This document shows positions 33,300 through 42,430 of a DNA stretch of 64,000 bases, piece after piece. The translations under genes and the position numbers were made by a program. The stretch covers positions 1,499,864,545 to 1,499,928,544 of the forward strand of contig OX336388.2 of assembly GCA_946902985.2 (NCBI GenBank). The letters run 5' to 3'. The notes beneath the pieces are model-generated. The model was not told the origin of the DNA and made no database searches. It worked only from the letters and a program-made list of their open reading frames with translations. Source of the DNA: Meconema thalassinum. Its lineage: Eukaryota; Arthropoda; Insecta; Orthoptera; Tettigoniidae. Every line of letters begins with the position of its first letter. Positions within the stretch are counted from its first letter, which is position 1.

Positions 33300-33809
33300 T
33301 TAATTTGGAACAGCATTCAAATGAATAGTTTGCACATACGGTCCCCAAGTATCTCCTAGTTTTGCAGGGTCTGGTCCAATAACAGGATAATTCAAACTCC
33401 ATGGAATATTGCCCACATCATAGCGATTGAGGTAAGGGCAGGATGGACTCCATCGCTGATGATCGCTAAAGGGTCGATCCCCTATTTCCCAGTTTCCAAT
33501 TTCTATGTTGCAAAAAATACACTTGACCACATCCCCACGTTTTAAGTAATAAAATCCGCTCGCAGCCAATTCTCCACAATCCATAAAGGGAACTGTCCAT
33601 GTTTCAAAAGTTTTCAAACGATTAAATTCACATTTTAAATTCCATGGTTTGTCTGTCCCGTTGTTGTTGTTGTTGTTGTTGCTGTTGCTTATTGAGGGAC
33701 ACATGATGTTTGTTGTTGTTGTATGTGCGCACAGTGCCAGAGCGCAACAGATACTGTGCATGCAGACGCTTATCATCAATCCTATGAATGATGATCTTTT
33801 TTTTTTCAT
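33300..33809 (-). CDS. BIR-domain (IAP-like) protein
   Basis: One BIR zinc-finger domain is visible: RLKTFETWTVPF, ELAASGFYYLKRGDVVKCIFC, then DHQRWSPSCPYL, giving the conserved C-x2-C...H-x6-C ligands. BIR domains in IAPs bind caspases or other apoptosis regulators; a role in blocking host cell death is an inference from the family. There is no RING finger. The N-terminal 35-40 residues from the first ATG are partly hydrophobic and an internal Met before CPSISNSN is an alternative start. An asparagine run comes from an AAC repeat. The gene follows the capsid gene in the same direction, and the same order is kept in Polinton 2 (55,300-55,668). Confidence 0.8.
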   Translation of the reverse strand: MKKKRSSFIGLMISVCMHSICCALALCAHTTTTNIMCPSISNSNNNNNNNGTDKPWNLKCEFNRLKTFETWTVPFMDCGELAASGFYYLKRGDVVKCIFCNIEIGNWEIGDRPFSDHQRWSPSCPYLNRYDVGNIPWSLNYPVIGPDPAKLGDTWGPYVQTIHLNAVPN

Positions 33810-33824
33810 TCGACCACAGATGGC

Positions 33825-35042
33825 TTACATTCTGGTGACATAATTGGACAAAGGATGATATTTCACTTGTCTAGCATGAATAATCAAACAGTAGGCACTG
33901 GTATGGTCTGGGACATTTTCTTGTGTTTCAAAATCTACCCTTAAATCAATGGTGGTGATTTTCATAGATTCTTCTAGATACGAACAGTCGAAAACAATCA
34001 GTGGTGCATTTGCTTTAAACCCTTGTGGCGACAACATAGGACAATCCTGTTTTTCATAATAAGACGATTGAAATTTAGCGAACATGTCATAAAGGGGGCC
34101 AAACTTATTTTTTGAAAAATTGAGTTCCAACCCCTCATAGGGAAAGCAAACATTATTTAAAAATAGTCGTATATTTCTCAAGTGAATGTGATCAAACAAG
34201 GTGACATCTTTGCTTTGTTGGTATTTTCTATTGGTTTGAAAACCAATAATAACATAGAGGGGTCTCTCGGTAGAGCGAGCCGATTTGACACTCCAACTAT
34301 GAGTGTCTGTGGTAGGTAGCAAGGGGTATTCATGCAGACACCAACTTCGAAAGGCGATAGGCAAGGCTTTATCTTTTTGCACTAAATTTAACATGCTTAG
34401 CTTTTTACGATCCGATAGCGTCACATGAGGCACTTTCCATAGTAATCGAAGCAGTTGAATTTTTGAGTCTATCACTTGGTCACAGGCTCCTTTCAGCGCA
34501 TTATAATCACTGCGGTCTCTCACCAGATACAAACTTTGTCTTGCGTTTAAAATAATACGCTTGTGATCTTCGTCAAAGCCAAGGAGTAATTTTAAGGGTA
34601 GGAAGCCTGTAAAAGTGCCATCGGTATGAACTAGCCAGCTATTGCTACTGTTGGGACACCATCCTGCCATAGAAAGCGTTTTACTTTCCTCCTCGCTATA
34701 GGATGGATATAATTTCATAGGACTAGTCATGCCCAGATTTCGAGTCATATCTATGACAATATCATTTATCACATAGCGTACTTCAGAAAACAGAAAAGCC
34801 AAACCATGATTCGCCAACGCAGACGTTGTGGGTGTGCTGCCATCTGCTTTCATCAATTTACCCTCAATTTGAAGGACACTTTCATGAGGTAGAGTAAAAA
34901 TATCTTGATTGTTAATAACGAATTGAATCTCGTCATTGTTATTCAGTCCTGTTGCTTGAGGTTGATAGGAATGCATATCAATGCGCACGACGCCATCTTC
35001 CACTTGTATGGGATTTAACACTTGCAACAGCCCTTTGTTCAT
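33825..35042 (-). CDS. Major capsid protein, double jelly-roll type
   Basis: The 405-residue protein is intact and collinear with 54,052-55,266. Landmark blocks are NNNDEIQFVINNQDIFTLP, ESVLQIEGKL, FLFSEVRYVINDIV, RNLGMTS, AGW, VPHVTLSDRKKL and a C-terminal YCLIIHARQ. This is the capsid gene type found across insect Mavericks and assigned to double jelly-roll major capsid proteins. I chose the Met at 35,042 rather than the one at 35,066 because it aligns with the start of the second copy. The first 65 bases overlap the small ORF 34,978-35,169, an overlap conserved in the other copy. Confidence 0.85.
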   Translation of the reverse strand: MNKGLLQVLNPIQVEDGVVRIDMHSYQPQATGLNNNDEIQFVINNQDIFTLPHESVLQIEGKLMKADGSTPTTSALANHGLAFLFSEVRYVINDIVIDMTRNLGMTSPMKLYPSYSEEESKTLSMAGWCPNSSNSWLVHTDGTFTGFLPLKLLLGFDEDHKRIILNARQSLYLVRDRSDYNALKGACDQVIDSKIQLLRLLWKVPHVTLSDRKKLSMLNLVQKDKALPIAFRSWCLHEYPLLPTTDTHSWSVKSARSTERPLYVIIGFQTNRKYQQSKDVTLFDHIHLRNIRLFLNNVCFPYEGLELNFSKNKFGPLYDMFAKFQSSYYEKQDCPMLSPQGFKANAPLIVFDCSYLEESMKITTIDLRVDFETQENVPDHTSAYCLIIHARQVKYHPLSNYVTRM

Positions 35043-35169
35043 GATTGGGGTGTAGCGTATAACCAATGCGTTGTAAGCGTTGTCGGTTTACTCGTGTCAA
35101 CAATTTCATACACGGGGGGCAACTAACCGACCTCGTAGACGTTGTTGATGCTTTATAGATAAATTTCAT
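34978..35169 (-). CDS. Small conserved overlapping ORF, 63 residues
   Basis: The frame starts at an ATG that overlaps the penton-like stop (ATGA) and ends inside the capsid gene. It begins MKFIYKASTTSTRS and contains RLQRIGYTLHPN. The homologue in Polinton 2 (53,925-54,113) begins MKFVYKATAPSRNG and has ILQHLGYHVNP, with the same ATGA and the same roughly 62-65-base overlap with the capsid gene. Conservation of start, length and both overlaps in two diverged copies supports a real gene. It is small and basic, possibly a minor virion or assembly peptide; the function is unknown. Confidence 0.65.
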   Translation of the reverse strand: MKFIYKASTTSTRSVSCPPCMKLLTRVNRQRLQRIGYTLHPNHEQRAVASVKSHTSGRWRRAH

Positions 35170-35293
35170 AGCGTCTTTAAAACCAACTTGTAGGTCACAG
35201 GGGTGTTGGCGTCCAAAGCAATCAGTTGTTGGTTTCTATTCACTAAGCGTAAGGTAATATTACTAATATCACTGACACACACAGGATGATATA

Positions 35294-36758
35294 CACACAT
35301 CAAAAAAAGTTTTGCATCACCTCGGTTCCAAGAGTTCCGGAACCGTTAAATACAAAGGGAATAGAGATCAACACAAACAACATTTCAGCTCGTTTTATTG
35401 CTCATGAGACCCACACATTGCATGTTGTACCATCATACAGCTAGACTTTCAGCATTTGTGGTCCAGATTGCAGTACACACCACTACCTCTAATACCCAGT
35501 AGCACGTCCTCTTGCATTGATGCATGCCTGTATTCGCCGTGGCATACTATCCACAAGTTCATCAAGACACTGTTGGTCCAAATTGTCCCACTTCTCAACG
35601 ACAATTCGGCGTAAATCTCTCAGAGTGGTTGGTGGGTCAAGACGTCCATAAACAGCCCTTTTCAACATATCCCAGGCATGTTCGATAGGGTTCATGTCTG
35701 GCGAACATGCTGGCCACTGTAGTCGAGCGATGTCGTTATCTTGAAGGAACGCATTCACAAGATGTGCACGATGAGGTCGAGAATTGTCGTCCATGAAGAC
35801 AAATGCCTCTCCAATATTCTGCCGATATGGTTGCACTATGGGTCGGAGGATGTCATTCAGGTATCGTAAAGCCGTTTCGGAGCCTTCCATGACCACCAGT
35901 GGCGTACGTCGGCCCCACATAATGCCACCCCAAAACATCAGGTAACCACCACCTTGCTGCACTCGCTGGACAGTGTGTCTAAGACGTTCAGCCTGACCAG
36001 GGTGCCTCCAAACACGTCTCCGACGATTGTCTGGTTGAAGGCATATGCGACACTCATCGGTGAAGAGAACGTGATGCCAATTCCGTGGGGTCCATTCAGC
36101 ATGTTGTTGGGCCCATCTGTACCGCGCTGCATGGTGTCGGGGTTGCAAAGCTGGACCTCGCCATGGACGTCGGGAGTGAAGTTGCGCATCATGCAGCCTA
36201 TTGCGCACAGTTTGAGTTGAAACACGACGTCCTGTGGCTGAACGAAACGCATTATTCAACATGGTGGCATTGCTGTCAGGGTTCCTCCGAGCGGCAATCC
36301 GTAAGTAGCGGTCATCCACTACAGTAGTAGCCCTTGGGCGGCCTGAGCGAGGCCTGTCATCGACAGTTCCTGTATCTCTGTACCTCCTCCATGTCCGAAC
36401 AACATCGCTTTGGTTCACTCTGAGACGCCTGGAAACTTCCCTTGTTGAGAGCCCTTCTTGACACAAAGTAACAATGCGGACGCGATCGAACTGCGGTATT
36501 GACCTTCTAGGCATGGTAGAACTACAGACAACATGAGCAGCGTACCTTCGTCCTGGTGGAATGACTGGAACTGATCGGCTGTCGTACCCCCTCCGTCTAA
36601 TAGGCCCTGCTCATGCATGGTTGTTTACATCTTTGAGCAGTTTTAGTGACATCTATGAACAGTCAAAGGGACTGTATCTTGGATACAATATACACAGTCA
36701 ACGTCTATATGCCGGAGATCTGGGAACCGAGGTGATGCAAAACTTTTTTTGATGTGTG
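35294..36758 (-). mobile_element. Tc1/mariner element inside the penton-like gene
   Basis: The element is 1,465 bp with perfect terminal inverted repeats of about 36 bp (starting CACACATCAAAAAAAGTTTT) and a TA on each side (35,292-35,293 and 36,759-36,760). The repeats continue imperfectly for several bases. The uninterrupted transposase suggests a recent arrival, younger than Polinton 1. Confidence 0.95.
35489..36514 (-). CDS. Tc1-like transposase, DD34E
   Basis: An intact 341-residue protein that cuts and pastes the element. An N-terminal paired-type helix-turn-helix (FDRVRIVTLCQEGLSTREVSRRLRVN) and a second one (TVDDRPRSGRPRATTVVDD onwards) contact the inverted repeats. The catalytic triad is visible: FTDECRI (first Asp), FMDDNSRPHR (second Asp) and SPDMNPIEHAWD (Glu), with 34 residues between the second Asp and the Glu. 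A GGIMWGRRTPL block also fits Tc1. Length and triad are complete and there is no frame break, so it may be functional. Confidence 0.95.
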   Translation of the reverse strand: MPRRSIPQFDRVRIVTLCQEGLSTREVSRRLRVNQSDVVRTWRRYRDTGTVDDRPRSGRPRATTVVDDRYLRIAARRNPDSNATMLNNAFRSATGRRVSTQTVRNRLHDAQLHSRRPWRGPALQPRHHAARYRWAQQHAEWTPRNWHHVLFTDECRICLQPDNRRRRVWRHPGQAERLRHTVQRVQQGGGYLMFWGGIMWGRRTPLVVMEGSETALRYLNDILRPIVQPYRQNIGEAFVFMDDNSRPHRAHLVNAFLQDNDIARLQWPACSPDMNPIEHAWDMLKRAVYGRLDPPTTLRDLRRIVVEKWDNLDQQCLDELVDSMPRRIQACINARGRATGY

Positions 36759-37374
36759 TAGAACCACTGAAGGGTTTTCACGAATAATATAGCCGCAAGG
36801 AGAGGTGACAATAAAATCATACAGGGAATGGATTTGTTCTTGATTCGTAAATACGTCTCTAATAATATTGCAAGTTACAGAAATGTGATGGTCCTCGATG
36901 AATTTCACTGGATAATCTGATTCATGGGGATGGTGAGCTGCCAACACTCTTGGTTTAAATCCTAATAAAGGACCAATAGAATGAACTAGTGTTTCAAAGT
37001 CAATGTTAAACGTAGCGAAAATACGACAGCGATGAGTTATTGTATTGGCTGTAAGTTCAAATATGTATGTCCCATCCGCAAATGGTTTGACACCAAATTG
37101 TTTTATCATCGACACGCTAAAGGCCTCATGCACATCGTCTATGGTATAACCTCCAGGGGGTAGTGTCAACATATAATCATCATAATAAAATTTGTCATTA
37201 ATATCCAGTTGAATATTGTAAATTCTGTTGTAACTTTCCAAAGAAATTAATCCTAGCACATAGGATTGTTCTGGTTGCAATTCAATGGGGGGAAAAATCC
37301 AGGGACACTTCAGGTCCGCGACTGTGCACGGTAAATGTCTTGGCGTTGACATTCATAATGATGAAACTGTTGGC

Positions 37375-37764
37375 TTAACGCGACCTCTTATATAAAAAAT
37401 GTAAACTCAAACGGCCACACTCTTGACTGTCAAAGGTTTGTTGACGATTCACATTATAGAATATCTTTACCCGGTTTCCCAAATAACGTAGCAACTCGAT
37501 CGGGGGTGGTAAATTTCCATAACTGTCAAAGTACCATACTGTGGAACCTTGTTTCACATAGGCTACAAAATGGGTTCCTGGACCTGCATCATCATCTAAA
37601 TTCATCATGGCTCGTTCTTCTTTCCACGGTGCTTTGGTTAATTCATTTCGCATAAATACACCTCGAAAATGAGAAATCGTTAGTTGTTTGGCATAGCTTT
37701 CCACTTCTTCGTGGGTCATGGCATGACGAGGCAGTTGCCTTAAGCGCTTATCGATGATGGACAT
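37375..37764 (-). CDS. Adenain-like cysteine protease
   Basis: This processes capsid precursor proteins in Polintons and adenoviruses. Visible signatures: ESYAKQLTISHFRGVFMRNEL, GPGTHFVAYVKQGSTVWYFDSYGNLPP with the catalytic His and acidic residue, and DSQECGRLSLHFLY with the catalytic Cys. The start is set at the Met of MSIIDKRLRQLPRH (37,764), since that segment precedes the conserved protease region. The frame is open upstream into the pX-like gene, so a fused product is also possible. The stop lies 19 bases before the penton-like ATG. The homologue is 52,803-53,221. Confidence 0.85.
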   Translation of the reverse strand: MSIIDKRLRQLPRHAMTHEEVESYAKQLTISHFRGVFMRNELTKAPWKEERAMMNLDDDAGPGTHFVAYVKQGSTVWYFDSYGNLPPPIELLRYLGNRVKIFYNVNRQQTFDSQECGRLSLHFLYKRSR

Positions 37765-37884
37765 TTTTTTTCTTAGACGGTAGGCCACTACCTTGTGGAT
37801 AAAAACTGGCTTTAAAGGATTGCCATTTCTAGCTCCCATCGCAATGGCTTCTAACGTTTTATTGTGTCGCTCGCTTTCTTTGAG

Positions 37885-38252
37885 TTACTGCTTGCCTTGC
37901 TCGACGGCTTTTATGGTTTTCGCTACAGCGCTGGCACCACCCAAAAGGGACCCCAAAGCTGCCAACCCTGCAAATAAAGCCGGCAAAAAACCCCCACGCT
38001 TAGCAACAGGAATGACTCGCCCACGTTTTTTCTTTCTTCCTTTTCTTTTTATCGATACATGATGCTGCGATTTCGGAGCTGTAGACAATCGCACCGCTTG
38101 TAAGCTTTTTCGATAGCCACTCTTTTTAGATTTTTTAGTTTTTTTACGTTTTAACACTGGGTGTGAGGCAGATCGACTTGGTTCCCGACCTGGCTTTTTT
38201 CTCTTTTTGAGATTTTTTTTTTAATGTTCATGGCATATCTTTTTTTCACCAT
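37885..38252 (-). pseudogene. pX/mu-like core protein, broken
   Basis: A very basic N-terminal half (KKRYAM..., KRKKTKKSKKSGYRKSL) is followed by the hydrophobic block GFLPALFAGLAALGSLLGG and SAVAKTIKAV, which recalls adenoviral pX and pVI-type core or cement proteins that condense DNA or act on membranes. The reading starts at 38,252 (MVKKRYAM), changes frame around a run of ten As (plus-strand T run 38,213-38,222) and meets a TAA at 37,885-37,887 where the other copy has Gln. The protein-like reading RHNKTLEAIAMGARN continues in the same frame into the protease gene. The homologue is 52,350-52,802. Confidence 0.7.
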
Positions 38253-38310
38253 GCTGCTACTTGGTGAATCTTTCACAGAAAACATTCGATAACAACTAAG
38301 GTAGAGAACC

Positions 38311-38917
38311 TCATTTCATAGCAGTATATTCCAATTCTATATAAAGCGGATAATCATTCACCGTTTTCCCAGCTTCCTTTTCCTCAAACGTAAGCATAAG
38401 ATGAAAGGATAATTCATCTCCAACATTTACTCTTTGATGGTTGTGGGCCAACACTCTTATCACCGTTTAGTTGTATTTTTAAATGTCTCTCATCAGGCAT
38501 GGCATATTTAATATGAATTTCACCATCATAATGCAGTCGATAACGACTTAAACCGGAAGCAAGCATATAGGTAAGATCATCATTCACCAGTGGTGGTGGT
38601 GGGGAATGGTTTCTGTCATTGTCCGGTTTTTGATTTGACAGGTACACTAAAAATATAGATGGGACAAATTTATAAAGCCTTTTCATTTGATAGGTTACAT
38701 AACGTTTCGTGCAGACATCATTTTCGTCTCGAGGCTCTTGCACATCAATAATACGATGATGATTGGCTGAATAGCCCTCAGCGGTTAGTCTTGGGGCCAT
38801 GTGATAGACACTTTGCACTTTGCGATCGACATAGCTTTTTGTTGCCACCTCTCGTGACTGTTTTGACAAAGAGTCAGCCGTGGCCATGGTTACACGAGCT
38901 CGCCCAAACACGTCCAT
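38311..38917 (-). pseudogene. Fibre-like protein with tail-fibre motifs, frameshifted
   Basis: The N-terminal half carries repeats of the kind seen in phage tail fibres (xxxKxYVD): VATKSYVDRKV and, after NHHRIIDVQEP, NDVCTKRYVTYQ. Two hallmarks, a GN/NH..I.DV.xP stretch and the K-x-Y-V box, come in the usual order. The C-terminal half (LHYDGEIHIKY, then DELSFHLML and YIELEYT in another frame) looks like a beta-rich head. A frame change lies near 38,455. The gene is divergent from the ATPase gene, with a short AT-rich gap. An attachment or fibre role is an inference. The homologue is 49,151-52,292. Confidence 0.6.
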
Positions 38918-39021
38918 GGTGATAGACGTTAACTAACCCATCCTACTCACCACATGCCTATATATATATATATATATATAAACCTTATACACACATGAAA
39001 AAAAACTCAGTCATCGACACA
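38918..39021. promoter_or_regulatory. Divergent promoter region, (TA)n core
   Basis: The gap between the fibre-like gene (minus) and the ATPase gene (plus) is about 100 bp and contains an uninterrupted (TA)n run ending in TATATAAACC at about 38,957-38,984. In Polinton 2 the same gene pair is divergent across about 90 bp with CTATATACATC. A bidirectional promoter is the simplest reading. Confidence 0.5.
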
Positions 39022-39723
39022 ATGGAATTATTGAAACAACCCCATGCTTTGCCCGTCTCTGATTTGGTTTCAGAGCTATCACTGTCCGTGTGCGAACCTA
39101 AACGTCATAGCACCCTATTCCCATCTACCATTCGATGTATTATGGTAGGGCCTTCGGGTTGTGGAAAGACCAATGTTTTGCTGAACATTATTACCGCGCC
39201 TCATGGCCTACGATTTCAAAATATTTATATTTTTGCCAAATCCTTGTACCAGCCTCTGTACGTGTATCTGGAACAAATTATGTCTTCGTTAAATAAAGAA
39301 GCCATGGGCTATTTTACATTCGCCTCACCTCAAGATGTCATTCAACCAGACCGCATTCAACCAGATTCCATTATAATTCTTGATGATATTGCCACTCAAC
39401 GACAGGCCATTTTTCAAGAGTATTTTAGTATGGGACGCCATAAACAAGTGGATTGTTTTTATCTGGCTCAGACCTATTCCAAAATCCCCAAACAGTTGAT
39501 TCGTGACAATGCCAATCTCATCGTTCTCTTCCGCCAAGACTCTAGAAATCTCTATCATATTTTTCAAGATCATGTGAATCCAGATATGTCCTATACAGCT
39601 TTCACGCAATTGTGTGCTTCGTGTTGGAACCATCATCCCCATGCCTGTTTGGTCATAAATAAACAGAGTGAACGATGTAAGGGACGTTATCGCTTGGGTT
39701 TTGATCATTTTATTTCTGTTTAA
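39022..39723 (+). CDS. Genome-packaging ATPase, FtsK/HerA (A32-like)
   Basis: Pumps the DNA into the capsid. Walker A is MVGPSGCGKTNV, Walker B is SIIILDDIA, and a sensor-like region FYLAQTYSKIPKQLIRDNANL follows, as in Polinton and A32-type ATPases. The protein has 233 residues from the Met at 39,022 (MELLKQPHALPV), which aligns with the start of the second copy; an upstream in-frame Met at 38,995 is possible. The frame is intact. The gene opens the right-hand plus block and faces the fibre-like gene. The homologue is 48,360-49,058. Confidence 0.92.
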   Translation: MELLKQPHALPVSDLVSELSLSVCEPKRHSTLFPSTIRCIMVGPSGCGKTNVLLNIITAPHGLRFQNIYIFAKSLYQPLYVYLEQIMSSLNKEAMGYFTFASPQDVIQPDRIQPDSIIILDDIATQRQAIFQEYFSMGRHKQVDCFYLAQTYSKIPKQLIRDNANLIVLFRQDSRNLYHIFQDHVNPDMSYTAFTQLCASCWNHHPHACLVINKQSERCKGRYRLGFDHFISV

Positions 39724-39771
39724 AAAGACCCAGGGTTGGACATTTCCTGTTAGTGTGTCTTTACCTTCACC

Positions 39772-40851
39772 ATGGCGAACGCCATAGGATACAAGAAACA
39801 TGTTCAAATCATGCAGCGTATTATTGAGGCACAAAATACTATTCGACATAAATTTCGTGAATTGCAACGTTTAAAAAACGTCAATCCTTTACCCATGATA
39901 AAACATGCTCCATCATCGGTTGATTCCATGAGGTTCAAACCTAATGCTTCTGCTGCTACTGCTGCTACCTCTCAAACCAAACCCTTAACAAGTTCAAAAT
40001 TTACTCAAACAGTTTCCACAAGACAGGTAAAACCCTCCTCCTCCTCTAATGTTAGTGAACAAGAACATCAAGAACATGAAGAAGAAGAAGAACAACAACA
40101 TGAACAAAGTGAAAGTGATAGCAAAAGCTTATTTAGTCCTGAAAGAAAAAAGAAATCGTCACCCCTTCAACAGTTTCTAAAAACAAAACAAAAATCTTCT
40201 GTCATAGCGGCAACACCGTCTTCCTCCACATCGTCTCCGTTTTCACAAGTCTTGGCAACCCCTCAAAATAAAGCTAAACTCAAAAACATTTTAATCAAAC
40301 ATTATGGGGCAACCCTGGAACCATATCTGACCCTTCTATTTATTGGAAAGACAGATACAACGTATGGTGTTCGCTATGAGAATGATAGTTTTAAAATTGG
40401 GGATTCATCCATTAAATTTGCTCGTACGAAAGCTGTCATTAAAAAGATCAAATATAAATTAACACCAGGTCTGTTAAAGCTGCTATTTTCTCGCACCCCC
40501 TCGCCACAAGATTTTACGACCGAGGACCTTGCTAAATATAAATCCATTTCATTAGACACCAACGCTCACAAAAGAAACTATAAATCCTCTCAGCAGGTCA
40601 ATGCCAATATATCCCAAAAATATAAAACCATCATTGCAAACATCTTTGGTAAGCAAAAACATCACTCTGCCTCTGGTGTAAGGTTTAAGAAATTAAAACC
40701 CTACCTAGATATAACCTTTTGGAATAATCCCAATCAGTTAGTAGAGCGCTTATACTTGCTTCATGCATCAAAACAAGCTGGTCACACTGGACATGAGGCA
40801 GAAATCGCCCACATTGAACAACAACTCCGAGATGCTAAAATTATCTTATAA
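39772..40851 (+). CDS. Conserved Polinton protein of unknown function
   Basis: The 359-residue protein has an N-terminal helical segment (IMQRIIEAQNTIRHKFRELQRL), a long low-complexity middle rich in Ser/Thr and Glu/Gln, and a conserved C-terminal half with TTYGVRYENDSFKIGDSSIKF, TPGLLKLLFSRTPSPQDFTTEDLAKYKSI, SGVRFKKL and LYLLHASKQAGHTG. This C-terminal half (TPGLxxLL...YTxxDLxxY...SG...LLxASxxAGNTG) is very common in insect Maverick proteins but has no known activity. The last 20 bases overlap the integrase start, as they do exactly in Polinton 2. No break is present. Confidence 0.8.
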   Translation: MANAIGYKKHVQIMQRIIEAQNTIRHKFRELQRLKNVNPLPMIKHAPSSVDSMRFKPNASAATAATSQTKPLTSSKFTQTVSTRQVKPSSSSNVSEQEHQEHEEEEEQQHEQSESDSKSLFSPERKKKSSPLQQFLKTKQKSSVIAATPSSSTSSPFSQVLATPQNKAKLKNILIKHYGATLEPYLTLLFIGKTDTTYGVRYENDSFKIGDSSIKFARTKAVIKKIKYKLTPGLLKLLFSRTPSPQDFTTEDLAKYKSISLDTNAHKRNYKSSQQVNANISQKYKTIIANIFGKQKHHSASGVRFKKLKPYLDITFWNNPNQLVERLYLLHASKQAGHTGHEAEIAHIEQQLRDAKIIL

Positions 40852-41644
40852 GCCATCTCCCATCAAAGTGGGCATTGCTCATGAATTGCATAAACCAGCC
40901 CGACGCATTTATGAACGTCATCGTGTCATTTCCAAAGGAATCGATGAACTTTGGCAGGTAGACCTGGTTGAAATGATACCTTATTCTAACGTTAACGACG
41001 GTGTACGCTATATGTTGACTGTCATTGATGTCTATTCCAAAATGGCTTTTGTTCAACCAGTAAAAAATAAAACTGGTGTCTTAGTCACAAAGGCCTTTCA
41101 ACATATTATTGAACAATCAAAACGTCAACCTCACATGTTACAAACCGACCAGGGGAAAGAATTTGTCAACAAGGATTTCTCCAGTTTTCCCAAATCTAAG
41201 GATATTCACCATTATACCACCCACTGCCGGCTGGATCGCAACACTCCTGGTTGCTTTAAACTGCCTGCCCATTCGACACTCACAGGCGTACAAGATATAT
41301 GCATTAATTCACCGCTAGGTGCAGCACTAAGGCACTGGAATTTTCGCGGCTTTTTAAAGAGGAAGATACCTGAAACGAAGAATTTCTATGTTTGGAGGAT
41401 CAATATCGAAATTGACGGACGTGAAAACTTTACAATAAGTTAGTTCTTTTGTTATTCAATCATCTAAAAGTATTCAGACACATACTTACGGGCAAATTTT
41501 CAGTATTAAGAAAAGCAAAAATGCATGGTGGTGGTGGCGATTGTTTTTAAGGGGCGAAATGTCTAGCTCATTTGCCCGTAATTATACGGATGGTAATAAA
41601 ATACAATTAGGCTACTTCCAACTGATTTAAATCTAACTTACATA

Positions 41645-41975
41645 CTAGAGATTTATTTTTTGTCGTGTAGCCTCCTGAGAGGCCGAGTGCAGGTCTTTCT
41701 AGTCGACGCCCGTGGGCGACCTGCGCGTCGGGATGAGAGATGGAATGGATGAAGATGAATGAAACTGGGCAAGGATGTGGAAGGAAGCGGCCGTGGCCTG
41801 TCAGAGGGTACTGTCCCAGCATTTGCCTGGTGTTGAAAATGGGAATCCACGGAAAACCATTTCAAGGACAGCCGACGGTGGGGCTCGATCCCACGCGTCT
41901 ACCGAGTCAGCAGAGAGCTTGGCCTCTTGACCTAACGTAGCGCTTTAGCCCGCGTAGCCACTACTGTCGGTATAC
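41645..41975 (-). repeat. tRNA-derived SINE
   Basis: Reverse-orientation copy of the 3,528-3,835 SINE, with tail (GTCGTGTAGCCTCCTGAGAGG), core (GAATCCACGGAAAACCATTT) and the tRNA-like head near 41,880-41,970 (GGGGCTCGATCCCACGCG). Confidence 0.75.
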
Positions 41976-42044
41976 TAGAGATGAAAATAAAGAATAAGGG
42001 CAATAAAAGATCAAAAAAGGGCCGCCGAAAAATGGGATGTTCAT

Positions 42045-42430
42045 TTATTCAGGGGCTTTGCGACATCGTGGTCATGTAGCACCATGTACTTAGATGTGTG
42101 TTGAATTTGTTTGATAACCCATCGTATTGTGATGACTGTATTAGTGTGTGTATTATTAAGTCAAGTGAGGATTGGGAAGGATTTGACCGCGGCCTTAAAT
42201 TAGGAACCATCCCGGCATTTGCCCAGAGTAGAAGTGGGGAAACCACGGAAAACCACTTCGAGGATGGCTGAGGTGGGATTCGAACCCTCATCCACTCATT
42301 TTTGCCTCGCGATGACGAATGTACCCCGTTCCAGCACTCAAACCAGAATTAAATTTCTTGGCAGACAGGGAATTGAATTCTACCTCCGGGGCTAGCGCCA
42401 AGCATCCTAGCTGCTAAACCACGAGAGAAG
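42045..42430 (-). repeat. tRNA-derived SINE, second tail type
   Basis: Matches 18,528-18,905 in order and orientation, including GGGCTTTGCGACATCGTGG, TGTATTAGTGTGTG, GGAACCATCCCGGCATTTGCC, the ACGGAAAACCACTTCGAGG core and GGGATTCGAACCC (reverse B box). Confidence 0.75.

Larger units (their letters stand above)
35166..37356 (-). pseudogene. Penton-like minor capsid protein, split by Tc1 element
   Basis: The N terminus begins at 37,356 (MNVNAKTFTVHSRGPEVSL); the frame changes near 37,290-37,301 at a T5C6 run and continues with PPIELQPEQSYVLGL, SYNRIYNIQ, NKFYYDD, GGYTIDDVHEAF, LLGFKPRVL, SLYDFIVTSP and IIRENPSVVL. The Tc1-like element at 35,294-36,758 then interrupts. The C-terminal part (SDISNITLRL, TPVTYKLVL) resumes at 35,293 and ends at 35,166. 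The type, with a GYxI/IxxEP region and ITLRLV-x-Q tail, is the widespread Maverick protein taken to be the penton or minor capsid. Without the insertion the two parts are in register. The second copy is 53,205-53,928. Confidence 0.75.

Noticed and set aside
35938..36327. Frames overlapping the Tc1-like transposase on both strands
   Set aside because: Shadows of the intact 341-residue transposase frame.
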